Position numbers and translations under genes: made by a program | In this document: positions 46,986 to 56,027 of the stretch, piece by piece | How positions within the stretch are numbered: position 1 is the stretch's first letter | How the letters are laid out: every line of letters begins with the position of its first letter | Assembly (NCBI RefSeq): GCF_020905295.1 | Contig: NZ_JAJJMM010000001.1 | Coordinates: forward strand, 5,456,001-5,520,000 | DNA: 64,000 bases | Direction of reading: 5' to 3' | Source of the DNA: Flavobacterium piscisymbiosum | GTDB taxonomy: Bacteria > Bacteroidota > Bacteroidia > Flavobacteriales > Flavobacteriaceae | The notes under the pieces: model-generated | What the model saw: only the letters and a program-made list of their open reading frames with translations | Told to the model about the DNA's origin: nothing | The model's database searches: none

Positions 46986-48221
46986 ATGACTACACTAATT
47001 ACCAACATACAAGAACTGCTTCAGGTTCGTGAAACTTCAATTGCTAAAGTTTCGGGTGCCGAAATGGCTATTCTTCCTACCATTAAAAATGCTTTCTTAG
47101 TTATAAAAGATAATCTTATTGCTGATTTTGGTGCAATGGATAACCTTCCTGAAGTCAAAGCAGATAAAATTATTGATGCAACTGGCCGGGTTATTTTACC
47201 CGCGTGGTGCGACAGCCATACCCATATTGTTTACGCAGGAAATCGCGAACAGGAATTTGTAGATCGCATAAACGGATTTACTTATGAAGAAATCGCCAAT
47301 CGTGGCGGCGGAATTCTAAATTCGGCTAAAAAACTCAACGAAACTACAGAAGACGAAATCTACGAGCAGTCAAAAGTTCGATTAAAAGAAGTGATGCATT
47401 TAGGAACAGGAGCTGTAGAAATAAAATCCGGTTACGGATTAACAATCGAAGGCGAACTCAAAATGCTTCGCGTTATTAAAAAACTGGCAGAGAATTATCC
47501 TATCGAAATAAAAGCCACTTTTCTTGGCGCACATGCCTTTCCTTTACACTACAAAGACAATAAAGCAGGTTATATCGATGAAATAATAAGCAAAATGCTT
47601 CCTGAAATTGCTCAAAACAAACTAGCCGATTATGTTGATGTTTTCTGCGAAACCGGTTATTTTTCTGTAGAAGAAACAGAGAGAATTATGAAAGCCGGAA
47701 TTCAATTTGGCTTAAAGCCAAAAATTCACGTCAATCAATTTAATTCTATTGGCGGAATACAAGCGGGAATTAAATTTAAAGCCCTTTCAGTCGATCATCT
47801 TGAAATTATGAACCCCGAAGATATCGAAGCTTTAAAAAACACAGAAACGATGCCTGTAGCATTACCATCGTGTTCTTATTTTTTAAGTATTCCGTATACA
47901 CCGGCTCGCGAAATGATAAAAGCGGGACTTCCATTAGCCTTAGCAACCGACTTTAATCCTGGTTCTACTCCGTCCGGAAACATGAATTTTGTTGTAGCAA
48001 CAGCCTGCATCAAAATGAAAATGACTCCCGAAGAAGCCATAAACGCTGCAACGATCAACGGTGCTTATGCAATGGGAATCTCAGAAACTCACGGAAGTAT
48101 TACAAAAGGCAAAAAAGCCAATTTGATTCTCACAAAACCAATTTCATCTTATTACCAGATTCCATACGCTTTTGGCAGTAATCTAATAGAAAGTGTTTTT
48201 GTAAACGGAAAAATTATATAA
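46986..48221 (+). CDS. hutI: Imidazolonepropionase
   Basis: The ATG at 46986 gives 411 residues, the usual length; an in-frame start 8 codons earlier lies within the repeat. It hydrolyses imidazolonepropionate to formiminoglutamate in histidine breakdown. Amidohydrolase features: metal motif HTHIVYAGNREQEF, the FTYEEIANRGGGI loop, GAVEIKSGYGL, FLGAHAFP, KIHVNQF, VDHLE and ATDFNPGS with the metal Asp. The next histidine gene, hutG, lies 1.6 kb downstream on the same strand, split off by an oppositely oriented gene. Confidence 0.96.
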   Translation: MTTLITNIQELLQVRETSIAKVSGAEMAILPTIKNAFLVIKDNLIADFGAMDNLPEVKADKIIDATGRVILPAWCDSHTHIVYAGNREQEFVDRINGFTYEEIANRGGGILNSAKKLNETTEDEIYEQSKVRLKEVMHLGTGAVEIKSGYGLTIEGELKMLRVIKKLAENYPIEIKATFLGAHAFPLHYKDNKAGYIDEIISKMLPEIAQNKLADYVDVFCETGYFSVEETERIMKAGIQFGLKPKIHVNQFNSIGGIQAGIKFKALSVDHLEIMNPEDIEALKNTETMPVALPSCSYFLSIPYTPAREMIKAGLPLALATDFNPGSTPSGNMNFVVATACIKMKMTPEEAINAATINGAYAMGISETHGSITKGKKANLILTKPISSYYQIPYAFGSNLIESVFVNGKII

Positions 48222-48633
48222 AATAGAAACCAATCTATTAATTCTCTTAAATCGTTAAAACTGACACAAAAATCTTACATAAATTAGTTATTACTGAAAT
48301 ATGGGGTTATGTTTACCAATCAAAATTTTTTGATATGGAAATGTTAGTTCTTGTAAGTATAAGTAAATTTGGTATGAAGCAAAATGCTTTATGTACCAGC
48401 GTTAGATCGTATACTAACAAGAACATTTTGAAATTATCTTCTTTGTTAAAATTAAAAATCTTCCCGAATTATTAGGCATTGCGAGTGTGCTTCATAAAAT
48501 CCTATAAAACTTTTCTGCAACGCCTTTCAATCCACATTGAATATTGTGACTCGCCATAAAGTTTTTATTTATTACAAAATAAATTATAGGATCAGGATTA
48601 GAAAATATTTAATAATTAAAAGAAAAAGAAATC
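48222..48633. other. Gene-free stretch with potential RNA structure
   Basis: A long inverted repeat, GTTCTTGTAAGTAT (48347-48360) against ATACTAACAAGAAC (48411-48424), encloses GGTA..AGCA facing TGCT..TACC, making a multi-part hairpin of ~78 nt. A second weaker pairing uses GCGAGT near 48481 and ACTCGC near 48550, with TTCAA..TTGAA inside. A structured RNA or leader for the tiny gene at 48634 is possible. I recognise no named family. Confidence 0.5.
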
Positions 48634-48729
48634 ATGGCTAAGAAAGCTTCAACAACAGATTTAAAAGCAAAAAAACAAGAGAAAATTCAAAAAAAATTAG
48701 AGGAACAACAAACTAGAAAACGAAAATAA
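48634..48729 (+). CDS. 31-residue highly basic peptide
   Basis: A short frame MAKKASTTDLKAKKQEKIQK... ends in a run of Lys, Gln and Arg. It has no hydrophobic part and would be a single charged helix, perhaps nucleic-acid binding. Support: an A/G-rich leader before ATG and a bidirectional terminator soon after the stop. It is too short for compositional tests, so the call is tentative. Confidence 0.45.
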   Translation: MAKKASTTDLKAKKQEKIQKKLEEQQTRKRK

Positions 48730-48764
48730 ACTTCAGTTAAACTTCTTAATTTTACTTCATAAAA

Positions 48765-48795
48765 AAAGGTCTGTGAAACTTCACAGACCTTTAAT
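48765..48795. terminator. Bidirectional terminator
   Basis: AAAGGTCTGTGAA and TTCACAGACCTTT form a perfect 13-bp stem with A-rich and T-rich flanks, between two convergent transcripts. Confidence 0.85.
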
Positions 48796-48829
48796 ATTTT
48801 AGTGGTATTATTACCTAAGCGACGTTTTA

Positions 48830-49708
48830 TTATCTTAAGTTAAAGCTAGTTTTAGAAACTAATTCATCATTATCAAAAACATTGATAAAATAAGCTCCTT
48901 TAGCAAAATCTTTACCTGGTAAATCTTCACTTACGTTAACGGTTTTGTTTTCATACTTAACAATAGTTTTAAAGCTATAAGTCAAAGTATTATCACCAAA
49001 ACTCTCTGTTTTTTTATCTCCTAAAACATTGTTTTTAGAATCGATAACTTGTACATAGTACGTTTTATCACCAGATTTAGCAATTTGGTTTTCAGCAACA
49101 GTAAAACTAATTTTTAAAACATCAGCACGGCTTGCTTTGTCAGTTTCAATTTGTTTTCCAGAACTTCTTAATTTATAAGCAGAAGTTTTAGTGTTCAGGA
49201 TTGATAATTTAGCCCCTTTTTCAACAGTTTTAGCTAATTCTTCGTTTTGACCTACAAGTACTTCATTATATTTTTTAGATTCACCTAAAACTACAATTGT
49301 ACTGTCTCTTTGAGTTGTTAAAACACCATTTTGTTTTTTCAATTCATCGTTTTCAGCAACTAAAGTTTTCATTTTACCTTGCATTGCCTGAACCTGAGAT
49401 CTAAATTTAGATACATCACCTTTTGATTTATTCAAATCATCCATCAAAGCCACTACTTTATCTCTTTCCTGAATTAACTCGTCAGACATAGAAGTGTTTT
49501 CAGCGATTGCAGCATCATAAGTTGTTTTTAACTCCTGCAAATCTTTCATTACAGATTCTTTCTCTGTTAGAGTTGTTGTAAGTTCAGTTTTTGTTACATC
49601 TGAATCTGACGACAATTTAAAAATATACACTAAGCTACCAATTAGTAGGACTGCTAAAACTGCGATTACCGCCTTTAGACTTGAGTTGTTGTTCTTCGGG
49701 TTTTCCAT
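48830..49708 (-). CDS. Membrane-anchored coiled-coil protein
   Basis: The 292-residue protein has one N-terminal membrane helix (residues ~13-30, AVIAVLAVLLIGSLVYIF), a long coiled coil (~38-175) rich in heptads (TLTEKESVMKDLQELKTTYDAAI, MQGKMKTLVAENDELKKQN), and a C-terminal beta domain (~185-292: VLKISFTVAENQIAKSGDKTYYVQVIDSKNNVLG) ending in a SF.LR strand. The coil should project into the periplasm. Homologues in flavobacteria are sometimes labelled ParA without reason; no ATPase motif is present. The function is unknown. It sits between hutI and hutG in the opposite direction. Confidence 0.8.
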   Translation of the reverse strand: MENPKNNNSSLKAVIAVLAVLLIGSLVYIFKLSSDSDVTKTELTTTLTEKESVMKDLQELKTTYDAAIAENTSMSDELIQERDKVVALMDDLNKSKGDVSKFRSQVQAMQGKMKTLVAENDELKKQNGVLTTQRDSTIVVLGESKKYNEVLVGQNEELAKTVEKGAKLSILNTKTSAYKLRSSGKQIETDKASRADVLKISFTVAENQIAKSGDKTYYVQVIDSKNNVLGDKKTESFGDNTLTYSFKTIVKYENKTVNVSEDLPGKDFAKGAYFINVFDNDELVSKTSFNLR

Positions 49709-49780
49709 ATTTAAAAAATTTTCTTTAAAACAAATTTAAGAATTAATATAAGGTTATAACGTAAGTTACTACAATTATAT

Positions 49781-49788
49781 TATTTTTG
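49781..49788 (+). promoter_or_regulatory. TAnnTTTG -7 box of hutG
   Basis: TATTTTTG matches the consensus exactly, 17 bp before the ATG at 49806, implying a very short leader. Confidence 0.5.
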
Positions 49789-49805
49789 GAAAATAAATTT
49801 TTTTC

Positions 49806-50852
49806 ATGGAGAAATTAGTACCGTTTACTATTAATGATTTAGCAAAAGTCACAAATCATCGTAGTGGTGAAATAAAGTTTGGAGAAAAGATGATTATCAT
49901 CCCTAAAGGAGTTGATAAAATTAATTTTCTAAAAGAAAGTGAAGCCAAATACGTACTGTTAGGAATTCCTGAAGATATTGGTGTGCGTGCCAATTACGGC
50001 AGGCCCGGAGCGGCATCTGCATGGGAAAGCGCGATAAAGAGTATTGCAAACATTCAGCACAATCGTTTTTCTAAAGGCAGCCAGATTATTGTTCTAGGAC
50101 ACATTAATGTTGCCGAAGAAATGCGTGAGGTCGAAAACCTGGATTTTAATGATATTGACGACCGATCAAAATTAAGTCAGCTTGTTGAAAAAGTAGACAA
50201 AGAAGTTTCTCATATTATTTTTACCATTATAAAAGCAGGAAAAACCCCCATTATCATTGGCGGAGGTCATAACAATGCTTACGGAAATATAAAAGGTTCG
50301 GCTTTAGCCAAAGGAAAACCAATCAATGCCATCAATTTTGACGCTCATTCTGATTTCAGAATCCTTGAAGGACGTCACAGCGGAAACGGATTTTCGTATG
50401 CTTATGAAGAAGGATTTCTGAAAAAATATTTCATTTTTGGTTTACACGAAAATTACACCTCAAAAAGTGTTTTAGATATTATCAAAAAACTCGAAGACAG
50501 AGTACGTTACAATACTTACGACAGCGTGAATATTCGTAAAGAAAAAGATTTTGACCGTGAGATGGCTTTGGCTTTAGAATTTATCAAAACAGATTCTTTT
50601 GGTATCGAAATTGATTTAGATGCTATCCCTAACATTGCCAGCAGCGCTATGACTATTAGTGGTTTTTCAGTTGAAGAACTACGTCAGTTTATTTCCTTTT
50701 TCGGGCAACACAGAAATGCAACTTATTTGCATATTTGCGAAGGAGCTCCGGATTTGGCTGATTCGCCAAACAATAATTTAATTGGAAAATTAATCGGTTA
50801 CCTGATTACTGATTTCATCAAAGCCAATAACGAAAAGAATACTTTATTGTAA
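49806..50852 (+). CDS. hutG: Formimidoylglutamase-type ureohydrolase
   Basis: The 348-residue protein belongs to the arginase/agmatinase/formiminoglutamase family. Manganese-binding motifs are GGGHNNAYG, FDAHSDFR and EIDLDAIPN. The LGIPEDIGVRANYGRPGAASAW segment and the GFSVEELRQFISFFG end are typical of the Bacteroidota formimidoylglutamase group. It should split formiminoglutamate to glutamate and formamide, the step after HutI. Arginase activity cannot be excluded from sequence, but closeness to hutI supports HutG. Confidence 0.88.
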   Translation: MEKLVPFTINDLAKVTNHRSGEIKFGEKMIIIPKGVDKINFLKESEAKYVLLGIPEDIGVRANYGRPGAASAWESAIKSIANIQHNRFSKGSQIIVLGHINVAEEMREVENLDFNDIDDRSKLSQLVEKVDKEVSHIIFTIIKAGKTPIIIGGGHNNAYGNIKGSALAKGKPINAINFDAHSDFRILEGRHSGNGFSYAYEEGFLKKYFIFGLHENYTSKSVLDIIKKLEDRVRYNTYDSVNIRKEKDFDREMALALEFIKTDSFGIEIDLDAIPNIASSAMTISGFSVEELRQFISFFGQHRNATYLHICEGAPDLADSPNNNLIGKLIGYLITDFIKANNEKNTLL

Positions 50853-50923
50853 GATGACTTACTGAAAATGAGTTCATTTGCCAAATAAAACAAGAATCAA
50901 ATAAACGATTGGTCGAATAAACC

Positions 50924-50931
50924 TATCTTTG
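50924..50931 (+). promoter_or_regulatory. TAnnTTTG -7 box of the helicase gene
   Basis: TATCTTTG matches the consensus exactly, 44 bp before the start codon. Confidence 0.55.
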
Positions 50932-50975
50932 CACAGAATTTTAGTACTTAAAACTAAATTCTTAATACCTAAGAT

Positions 50976-52229
50976 ATGTTATTCGAAGATTTATCACTTT
51001 CAAAAAGTATACAAAAAGCCGTATTTGAAGAAGGCTACCTAAACCCTACTCCTATTCAGGAACAATCTATTCCGATTGTTTTGGCAGGAAGGGATTTAAT
51101 TGGTTGTGCCCAAACCGGTACAGGAAAAACTGCTGCATTTGCAATCCCAATCATACATCAATTACACCGAATTGTAGGTTCAACAAAAAAAGCCAAAGTA
51201 ATTCGTGCTCTTATAGTTACACCAACACGTGAATTAGCGGTTCAGATTGGACAAAGTTTTGATACTTATGCCAAATATACGAACCTGACTCAATTGACGA
51301 TTTTTGGTGGAGTTTCGCAAAATCCACAAGTAGACGCGCTGAAAAACGGAGTTGACATTTTGGTGGCAACACCAGGAAGATTACTGGATTTACAAAAACA
51401 AGGTTTTCTTGATTTAGATCATTTACACACTTTAGTTCTTGACGAAGCGGATCAAATGCTGGATATGGGCTTTATAAACGATGTAAAGAAAATTGTAAAA
51501 CTGACTCCTAAAAACCGTCAGACTTTATTATTCTCTGCTACAATGCCTATTGCGATTCGTGAATTGGCCGAGATGTTTTTGCAGGATCCTGCAAAAGTTG
51601 AAGTTTCGCCGGTTTCATCAACAGCAGAAAACGTAGAACAACGCGTTTATTTTGTTGAGAAAACAGAGAAAAGAAATTTACTTTATCATTTAATAAAAAA
51701 TGAAGATTTATCAAACGTATTGGTTTTTTCAAGAACCAAACACGGCGCTGATAATGTTGTAAAAGCATTGCGTAAAAAAGATATACCTGCTGAAGCGATT
51801 CACGGTGATAAATCGCAAAATGCAAGACAACGTGTTTTGGATGCTTTTAAGAACAAAGAAGTTGGTGTTCTGGTAGCAACTGATATTGCGGCAAGAGGAA
51901 TTGATATTGATCAATTACCATTCGTTATCAACTTTGATTTACCTAACATTCCTGAAACTTACGTACATAGAATAGGAAGAACAGGTCGCGCCGGAAACGG
52001 AGGAGTTGCCATTTCGTTTTGCAGTAAAGACGAACATGGTTACTGGAAGGACATTCAGAAATTGATAAAAGTAGATGTAAAAACAATTACAGATCATCCT
52101 TATCAATGGCATGCAGGAAGCCCTGAAGCAGCAGCAGAAGAGAAACCTAAAAACTCAAACCGAAGCGGTGGTGCTCACAAATCAAGAAAATCAAACGCTT
52201 CGAAGCAAAATAAAAAGCGCTGGTATTAA
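50976..52229 (+). CDS. rhlE: DEAD-box RNA helicase, RhlE type
   Basis: The 417-residue protein has the full DEAD-box set: Q motif (NPTPIQEQSIP), motif I AQTGTGKT (45-52), PTRELA, GG, TPGR, motif II DEAD (156-159) in VLDEADQMLDMGF, SAT, then the second RecA domain with VFSRTKHGAD, ATDIAARGIDI and HRIGRTGR. The C-terminal ~45 residues are basic and disordered (KSRKSNASKQNKKRW), typical of RhlE proteins that remodel rRNA or mRNA. It has its own promoter box and is transcribed alone. Confidence 0.93.
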   Translation: MLFEDLSLSKSIQKAVFEEGYLNPTPIQEQSIPIVLAGRDLIGCAQTGTGKTAAFAIPIIHQLHRIVGSTKKAKVIRALIVTPTRELAVQIGQSFDTYAKYTNLTQLTIFGGVSQNPQVDALKNGVDILVATPGRLLDLQKQGFLDLDHLHTLVLDEADQMLDMGFINDVKKIVKLTPKNRQTLLFSATMPIAIRELAEMFLQDPAKVEVSPVSSTAENVEQRVYFVEKTEKRNLLYHLIKNEDLSNVLVFSRTKHGADNVVKALRKKDIPAEAIHGDKSQNARQRVLDAFKNKEVGVLVATDIAARGIDIDQLPFVINFDLPNIPETYVHRIGRTGRAGNGGVAISFCSKDEHGYWKDIQKLIKVDVKTITDHPYQWHAGSPEAAAEEKPKNSNRSGGAHKSRKSNASKQNKKRWY

Positions 52230-52242
52230 TACCACCAGCAAT

Positions 52243-52345
52243 TGAACACTAATTTCACGAATTGACACTAATTTAAATGCTTAGATAAGTTTGTGTAATT
52301 AATTCCACAAACTAATATCTGTCTTAATTAGTGAAATTAGTGTTT
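52243..52345. repeat. AACACTAATTTCAC inverted repeat after rhlE
   Basis: AACACTAATTTCACGAATT faces AATTAGTGAAATTAGTGTTT across about 60 bp of AT-rich centre. It is of the same kind as the element at 46911-46975 and may act as a terminator for both converging genes. Confidence 0.7.
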
Positions 52346-52366
52346 AATTTTTATTCTTATACAAAC

Positions 52367-54547
52367 TTAGTGAGTGAGGTTATTTGCTTCGCGTATCAAG
52401 TAACTTATAATTTTAAAGAGTTTAACAGGTTCAAAAGGTTTAATGATAATATCATTCATTCCGGATGAAATGGCCTCATCTGTTATCTCGTCTTTATCAA
52501 AAGCTGTCAAGGCCACAATTGGTGTTCTTATTCCTTTTAAGCGAATTCTTTTCGTAGTTTCAAATCCATTCATCAATGGCATATTGATATCCATTAAAAT
52601 AAGATCAAAATCTTCCTGATCGAGTATCTCCAAAGCACCAAAACCATCATCTACGACTTTACAGATGTAATTGTTCTTTTCGATAATTTTCTTCGTTACC
52701 AGTTGGTTAATCAGATTATCTTCTACTATTAAAATCTTGTATACTTCACTCGAAGTCAAATCCACTTCAATTTCATCTATAATGTTTTTAGTCCTTTGCG
52801 GATTATGTTCAAAAGGAATAATAAACGAAAACGAAGTCCCCTCACCAATAGTACTTTTTAAGTTAATTGTACTTCCAAAAAGTCCTAACAAACGTTTTAC
52901 AATACTTAGACCCAATCCCGTTCCCTGATAATCTTCGTCTTTTCTGCCTACCTGAACAAATTTCTCGAAAATTTTGCCCTGATCTACTACTGCAATTCCA
53001 ACACCATTATCCTTAATAAGAAAATCAAGAAAGTACATTTTTGCCTCAATATCATGAAGCTTTACAATAATTTCTACTTCACCATCTTTAGTAAACTTCA
53101 ATGCGTTACTAACCAAATTCATTAAAATCTGAGCCAGTCTTAATTTATCTCCAATTAAATATTCAGGAATATCCGGATCTATAAACACAGAAATCTTATT
53201 GTTATTTTTTTGAGATAAAAAAGAAAGCGAGTTTTTAATCATTGTAATCTCATCGGCAATATTAAAAGTCAAATTCTCTAATACTACTTTATTTTCTTCG
53301 ATTTTATTAATCTGAAGAATGTCGTTTACCAATGACAGCAAATACCTCGCAGAAAATTTTAAGGAACTCAAATGCTGGCTTCGGGACAATTCTTTATGTT
53401 CTTCGAGCAGCATATTGGTTATACCAACCACACCATACAAAGGAGTACGCAATTCGTGACTTATGGTCGAAATAAATTGAGTTTTAAGCAAAGAGGCTTC
53501 TTCGGCAATTTCTTTTGCTTTTAAAAGCTCTAAATTGTGTTTTTTCTTAAATCTGATATTTTTGATCAATGTAATAATTAAAAAAAGCAGGATAATAGAA
53601 ATCAATACAAACAAAATGACAATGATGCGGGATTTTTTCAGACTTTGATATTGTGAGTCTTTTTCATTTTCGATTTTGTCAATTTGCCTTTTATATTCAT
53701 CTAATTCCAGATTAAAACCAGCAATAGAGGCTTTCTTTAGTTTTTCCTGATTGTATAATTCATCTGTTATTTCATTAAAGACAGAAAGATTTTCGTAAGC
53801 TTCTTTATACTTTTTAATTGTAAAGAGAAATTTCGAATATTCTAAATGAGCATAAGACAAATCCGATTTCTCATCGCTGTTTTCTCCCGCCTGGATAGCT
53901 TTTACAAAAAATGAATTGGCAGATTTATAATCTTTATTATAACTGGAATACATTCCGTTAAGCATATTCACAACAATCTCTGTAGATGCATCGCCATATC
54001 GCGCCACATTATTCCCTACAAACTTTAAATAAGGATATCCTTCTTTGAATTTTCCAACATCAAAATAAGCCCAGGCTATATTTACGTTTGTAAAATAAAC
54101 CTGGTTCATATCATTAATTTTCAAACTATAAGCAATCGATTTTTTATAGTAATTGATTCCTTTGTCAAATTGCTTTTTTTCGAAACAATATATATTACCA
54201 AGATTATTATGGAGACTGTATTTTATAGAATCGTTATTGGTTTTATTGGCGTAGTACAACCCTTTATTATAAAAGAAAATAGCTTTATCAAATTCTGATA
54301 ATTCACTATAATTTCCGGCAATAATTTTGTACGATTTAGCAATTAAATAATCATTCTTAGAAGCTACAGCATAATTGAGAGCTATTCGCGAAGTAATTAA
54401 TGATTTTTCGAAATTAGAATCCTTATAATCATTCCAGGCTTTTTTGACCAGTTTAGCAACCTTATCATCAGACATAGAATCTGATTGTGCTATTGCCGAA
54501 TTGGCAAAGCAATTCAGAAAGAATAACAGCAATAAAAAAATCCGCAT
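52367..54547 (-). CDS. TPR-containing hybrid sensor histidine kinase
   Basis: The start is taken at 54547 (MRIFLLLLFFLNCFANSAIA|Q), three codons inside the longest frame, giving 726 residues. After the signal peptide come TPR-like helices (~30-300), a membrane helix (~307-328), a coiled linker, HisKA with the phosphoacceptor His at about 364 in FISTISHELRTPLYG, HATPase (LMNLVSNALKFT, IKDNGVGIA, GTGLGLSIVKRL) and a C-terminal receiver with Asp at about 653 in LILMDINMP. TPRs face the periplasm, a common Bacteroidota layout. No output domain follows, so a phosphorelay partner is needed. Confidence 0.93.
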   Translation of the reverse strand: MRIFLLLLFFLNCFANSAIAQSDSMSDDKVAKLVKKAWNDYKDSNFEKSLITSRIALNYAVASKNDYLIAKSYKIIAGNYSELSEFDKAIFFYNKGLYYANKTNNDSIKYSLHNNLGNIYCFEKKQFDKGINYYKKSIAYSLKINDMNQVYFTNVNIAWAYFDVGKFKEGYPYLKFVGNNVARYGDASTEIVVNMLNGMYSSYNKDYKSANSFFVKAIQAGENSDEKSDLSYAHLEYSKFLFTIKKYKEAYENLSVFNEITDELYNQEKLKKASIAGFNLELDEYKRQIDKIENEKDSQYQSLKKSRIIVILFVLISIILLFLIITLIKNIRFKKKHNLELLKAKEIAEEASLLKTQFISTISHELRTPLYGVVGITNMLLEEHKELSRSQHLSSLKFSARYLLSLVNDILQINKIEENKVVLENLTFNIADEITMIKNSLSFLSQKNNNKISVFIDPDIPEYLIGDKLRLAQILMNLVSNALKFTKDGEVEIIVKLHDIEAKMYFLDFLIKDNGVGIAVVDQGKIFEKFVQVGRKDEDYQGTGLGLSIVKRLLGLFGSTINLKSTIGEGTSFSFIIPFEHNPQRTKNIIDEIEVDLTSSEVYKILIVEDNLINQLVTKKIIEKNNYICKVVDDGFGALEILDQEDFDLILMDINMPLMNGFETTKRIRLKGIRTPIVALTAFDKDEITDEAISSGMNDIIIKPFEPVKLFKIISYLIREANNLTH

Positions 54548-54598
54548 TTGGGGCATGAATCGGCTAATTTTATCAAATATACACTTAAAAATAAAAAA

Positions 54599-54630
54599 AA
54601 GCTGTATTTCATTTAAAAATACAGCTTTTC
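54599..54630 (-). terminator. Intrinsic terminator of the DAACS symporter gene
   Basis: AAGCTGTATTT and AAATACAGCTT form a perfect stem with A/T runs on both sides; on the minus strand a T8 run follows. It lies about 65 bp past the symporter stop codon. Confidence 0.8.
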
Positions 54631-54692
54631 TTTATTTATTTAAATTATGATAAATCGAAGATCCTTTTCTTCAAAAAATATACGTTAAAAAA

Positions 54693-55973
54693 TTATTCTA
54701 CAATCGTTTCAGTTATTTCCTTATCATCCTCCCATTGCCCGACAACCGAAGTAGCCAAAGCATTTCCTAAAACATTGGTAGCACTTCTGAACATATCACA
54801 AAAGTGGTCAATTGGCAAGATCAAAGCAATTCCTTCCACCGGAATTTTGAACATTCCGCAAGTAGCTGCAACGATAACCAAACTCGCCCTTGGAACTCCG
54901 GCAATACCTTTACTGGTTAACATTAAAACCAAAAGCATAGCCATTTGTGTTCCTAAATCTAAATGAACTCCGTAAAACTGAGCAATAAAGATGCTGGCAA
55001 AAGTCATGTACATCATACTTCCATCAAGGTTAAACGAATATCCTAGCGGTAACATAAAGGCAACGATTTTATCCTTTACACCAAATTCTTCTAGTTCTTC
55101 TGTTAATTTAGGAAAAACAGCCTCACTACTCGTTGTTCCAAAAGCAATCGCCAGTGGCCCAACAATACGTCTTAGCAATTCGGTCATTCTTCCTTTAAGG
55201 AAAATATAACCCACAGCAATCAGGACTACCCACAATGTACTGATTCCGACTAAAAATGATCCGAAAAATTTAAAATAAGTAATAACTAATTCTTCTGCAT
55301 CTCTAATAGCAAAAACTCCTGCAATGGCTCCAAATACTCCAATGGGAGCAAAGTTCATTACATAATTTACCATTTTTAAAACGATGTGAGACGCTTTATC
55401 AAAAGCGTTTATAATTGGTTTTACAGTACTTCCCAGTGAAGCAGCTGCCAGACCAAAAAAGATAGAAAACACTACGATTTGCAAAATCTCATTGGTTGCC
55501 AATGCTTCAAAAAGACTTTTAGGAACAATGTGTTCTACAAAATTCTCAACAGATAATATTTTTGTTTTTGCTGTAACCTCAGAAGCTGCAGCCATATCTA
55601 CGTGATCTAATTTTAAACCTACTCCAGGTTCTAAAAGATTTACATAAAACAATCCAATCAATAAGGATATAAAAGATGCCGTAAAAAACCATCCAAGAGC
55701 TTTTCCTCCTACTCTTCCAACTGTTTTTATATCGCCCAATTTAGCAATTCCTACTACTAAGGTCGTAAAAACCAAAGGAGCGATAATCATTTGCACTAAT
55801 CTGATGAAGATAGTAGCAAGCATTTTTATTTTATTACTAAAAGACAGTGCAGCTTCCTGCGAAATCGAATTATGGATCACAATTCCTAAAGCGGCACCAA
55901 GCACCATTGCAATTATTATTTGCCCTGTTAATCCTTTAAGAAATGATTTTTTTTTGGTTTCTGTTACTTGCAT
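54693..55973 (-). CDS. Dicarboxylate/amino acid:cation symporter (DAACS)
   Basis: The 426-residue protein has the eight-helix, two-hairpin architecture of the glutamate/aspartate/C4-dicarboxylate symporters. Visible motifs: FIRLVQMIIAPLVFTTLVVGIAKLGD, HP1 region AFGTTSSEAVFPKLTEEL (SSS-like serine-rich tip here TTSS), GYSFNLDGSMMYMTFASIFIAQ (cation-binding NxDG), and the HP2/TM8 region GIAGVPRASLVIVAATC and PIDHFCDMFRSATNVLGNA. The final Asp/Arg pattern (DHFCDMFRSATNV) leaves the substrate undecided between glutamate, aspartate and dicarboxylates. It acts in the inner membrane. Confidence 0.93.
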   Translation of the reverse strand: MQVTETKKKSFLKGLTGQIIIAMVLGAALGIVIHNSISQEAALSFSNKIKMLATIFIRLVQMIIAPLVFTTLVVGIAKLGDIKTVGRVGGKALGWFFTASFISLLIGLFYVNLLEPGVGLKLDHVDMAAASEVTAKTKILSVENFVEHIVPKSLFEALATNEILQIVVFSIFFGLAAASLGSTVKPIINAFDKASHIVLKMVNYVMNFAPIGVFGAIAGVFAIRDAEELVITYFKFFGSFLVGISTLWVVLIAVGYIFLKGRMTELLRRIVGPLAIAFGTTSSEAVFPKLTEELEEFGVKDKIVAFMLPLGYSFNLDGSMMYMTFASIFIAQFYGVHLDLGTQMAMLLVLMLTSKGIAGVPRASLVIVAATCGMFKIPVEGIALILPIDHFCDMFRSATNVLGNALATSVVGQWEDDKEITETIVE

Positions 55974-56027
55974 TAATTTGTTTTATTTAGAATTAAAATA
56001 TTAAGACCCTCACTGTCTTAATTTTTA

